A stretch of 64,000 bases of DNA, from positions 1 through 64,000 of the forward strand of contig NZ_NJGU01000013.1 of assembly GCF_002213415.1 (NCBI RefSeq). Reading direction: 5' to 3'. This stretch comes from Herbaspirillum robiniae. GTDB taxonomy: Bacteria > Pseudomonadota > Gammaproteobacteria > Burkholderiales > Burkholderiaceae_D. The notes below the pieces were generated by a model. That model worked only from the letters and a program-made list of their open reading frames with translations. It had not been told where the DNA came from and did not search any database. Of this stretch, positions 62,988 to 64,000 are shown piece after piece (the stretch's first letter is position 1; every line of letters begins with the position of its first letter). The position numbers and the translations under genes were made by a program.

Positions 62988-63722
62988 TTACTGCGTTGAC
63001 AGCAGTGGGTATCGTGGCAGCAAGTCTTGATCGGCAAGGCGAATCTCGATGTCATGGGCGAGGTTGATATGCTCGGGATTGTTCACGTCCAGGATGCCAT
63101 CGGTGATGCTGATCACGATCGTACCCAGGCGTTTTCCGTCTACATCCAGCACGGGCTCGAGACGATGAGCTTCTGGTACTTCGCTTGGCGTTAGCGCGCG
63201 GGGCAAGTAGAGCATCCATCCGACGCTGGGTTTATCGTAAAAGACGGGTTCATACTTGGCCGGCTGTATGAAGAGCGCCTTCGGTGAGTACAGGGCTACG
63301 CAAGTTTGGATGAATCTCGCGGCAGTTTTCCAGTCATGCCATTCATCAATGTCATCCAGCGAAATACTGATAGTTTCCAACGCAGGCTGAGGCGTGTTGT
63401 AGCCGATGGACAGTGACGCGCGATGTCCTTTTTCGAGCTGTCCGTTCCACAAGGTGCAGGACCTCGGATGGCTTTCACCCTTGCGGCTGTAACGTTCCCG
63501 GTGAAACGCCAGCAACGCGGGTCCTGCTTCGGCATTTTCGAATGCGGGATAACGGAACGATCCATCTTTGTCTCCAGTGGCGAGCAGCCACTCTTTCGGC
63601 ATCAAGAGTGAATCGATACCGCCCAGCAGCTCAAGAATCTGGTAGGCCGCCCTCATGCGATCACCCAGCGTCTTTTCCTGTGACCACGGTTGGTAGAAAA
63701 TTTCGATGCTGTAACGATTCAT
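62988..63722 (-). CDS. Imm52-like immunity protein
   Basis: 244 residues, soluble. It begins MNRYSIEIFYQPWSQEKTLG and continues RMRAAYQILELLGGIDSLLMPKEWLLA, LDDIDEWHDWKTAARFIQTCVALYSPKALFI, VGWMLYLPRALTPSEVPEAHRLEPVLDVDGKRLGTIVISI. This layout is what I know of the Imm52 family, whose members neutralise Tox-REase-5 toxins. It starts 5 bases downstream of the toxin stop on the same strand, exactly as a cognate immunity gene should. Confidence 0.8.
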   Translation of the reverse strand: MNRYSIEIFYQPWSQEKTLGDRMRAAYQILELLGGIDSLLMPKEWLLATGDKDGSFRYPAFENAEAGPALLAFHRERYSRKGESHPRSCTLWNGQLEKGHRASLSIGYNTPQPALETISISLDDIDEWHDWKTAARFIQTCVALYSPKALFIQPAKYEPVFYDKPSVGWMLYLPRALTPSEVPEAHRLEPVLDVDGKRLGTIVISITDGILDVNNPEHINLAHDIEIRLADQDLLPRYPLLSTQ

Positions 63723-63727
63723 ATCGA

Positions 63728-64000
63728 TCAGGGTTGAAGGTGAACATTGATATCTGCGCCTATTCTTTTGAGGATAGGGAGCATGTACTTGTAAGTGGCC
63801 GGTTGTTCAAAATACCAACTGTACTTCACCGGTGGGCGGGGCATAGCGAGAGGATTTTGCGCTTTTGCATCTTCCATCATGCGCTCGAGGATATCTCGAT
63901 GAAAGGTGTATTTGACGTCCAACTCGTCATCGAAAATCCAGTCGTGGCCTGCTTTGGCTTCCATCAAATGACACTCTGCCAGCTGAAAGCCATCAAAATT
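63728..64000 (-). CDS. Tox-REase-5-like toxin, C-terminal end (cut by window edge)
   Basis: Only the last 90 residues are in the window; the N-terminal part lies beyond 64000. The first visible residues are NFDGFQLAECHLMEAKAGHD, matching the FDGF-x-C-x-L-x-EAKA active-site pattern of the restriction-endonuclease-fold toxin Tox-REase-5 (Asp and EAK catalytic residues). Then YTFHRDILERMMEDAKAQNPL and KYSWYFEQPATYKYMLPILKR follow. It would be a DNase tip of a polymorphic toxin, commonly secreted by type VI secretion; the delivery domain is outside the window. Confidence 0.78.
   Translation of the reverse strand, partial: NFDGFQLAECHLMEAKAGHDWIFDDELDVKYTFHRDILERMMEDAKAQNPLAMPRPPVKYSWYFEQPATYKYMLPILKRIGADINVHLQP

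Overview
The window looks like chromosomal DNA of a GC-rich betaproteobacterium of the Herbaspirillum/Oxalobacteraceae type. This is inferred from the gene families (NADP malic enzyme, LysR-controlled catabolic clusters, porin, tripartite ars operon, IS21 element) and high-GC codon use, not from a marker gene. No rRNA, tRNA or CRISPR array was seen.

From 1 to about 37.9 kb the DNA is ordinary high-GC accessory metabolism. A leftward cluster (1-4867) encodes an amidohydrolase, a dihydroxyphthalate-decarboxylase-like protein, a DctA carrier, a porin and a 4-oxalomesaconate-hydratase-like enzyme, apparently for a di- or tricarboxylic aromatic or pyrone acid, with a divergent LysR regulator carrying two tandem HTH domains. 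Then follow an acetyltransferase, a ytfG/ytfH-like quinone reductase and HxlR pair with a clear operator, a hydrolase/LysR pair, maeB, an iron-type TonB receptor with a secreted partner, a YitT protein, an SDR/LysR/old-yellow-enzyme/SDR/VOC block, hydrolases, PhzF, two AraC regulators, a purine-type NCS2 permease, a GGDEF-EAL protein, a dehalogenase-like hydrolase/LysR pair, a secreted ClpP-like protein, a molybdopterin/cytochrome b561 redox module and a hybrid histidine kinase.

At about 37.9 kb the composition becomes AT-richer and the layout changes. From 38.0 to 46.5 kb there is an array of small, same-strand, mostly unrecognised genes (membrane, secreted or immunity-like). Almost every one is followed by a copy of a short hairpin repeat (consensus near TGTCCGCNNTCGGCCAG then AAGCGGAC). 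At least three members are broken by a frameshift or nonsense codon. This cassette-like array is the most unusual part of the window. Further copies of the repeat lie at 57.06 kb and at 62.84 kb, the latter beside a toxin/immunity pair.

From 46.5 to 57.6 kb is a mobile segment: a complete IS21-type element (istA/istB) with iterated end repeats, an unknown Cys-rich protein, a six-gene arsenic resistance operon (arsR, two unrelated arsC, arsB, an MFS exporter, arsH), an unknown two-gene operon, and relic IS21-type ends that frame an orphan Phd-type antitoxin. From 57.8 kb the sequence returns to metabolism and sensing (D-tartrate dehydratase with LysR, a hybrid histidine kinase). It ends with a small unknown gene and, on the minus strand, the C-terminal end of a Tox-REase-5-like toxin followed by an Imm52-like immunity gene.
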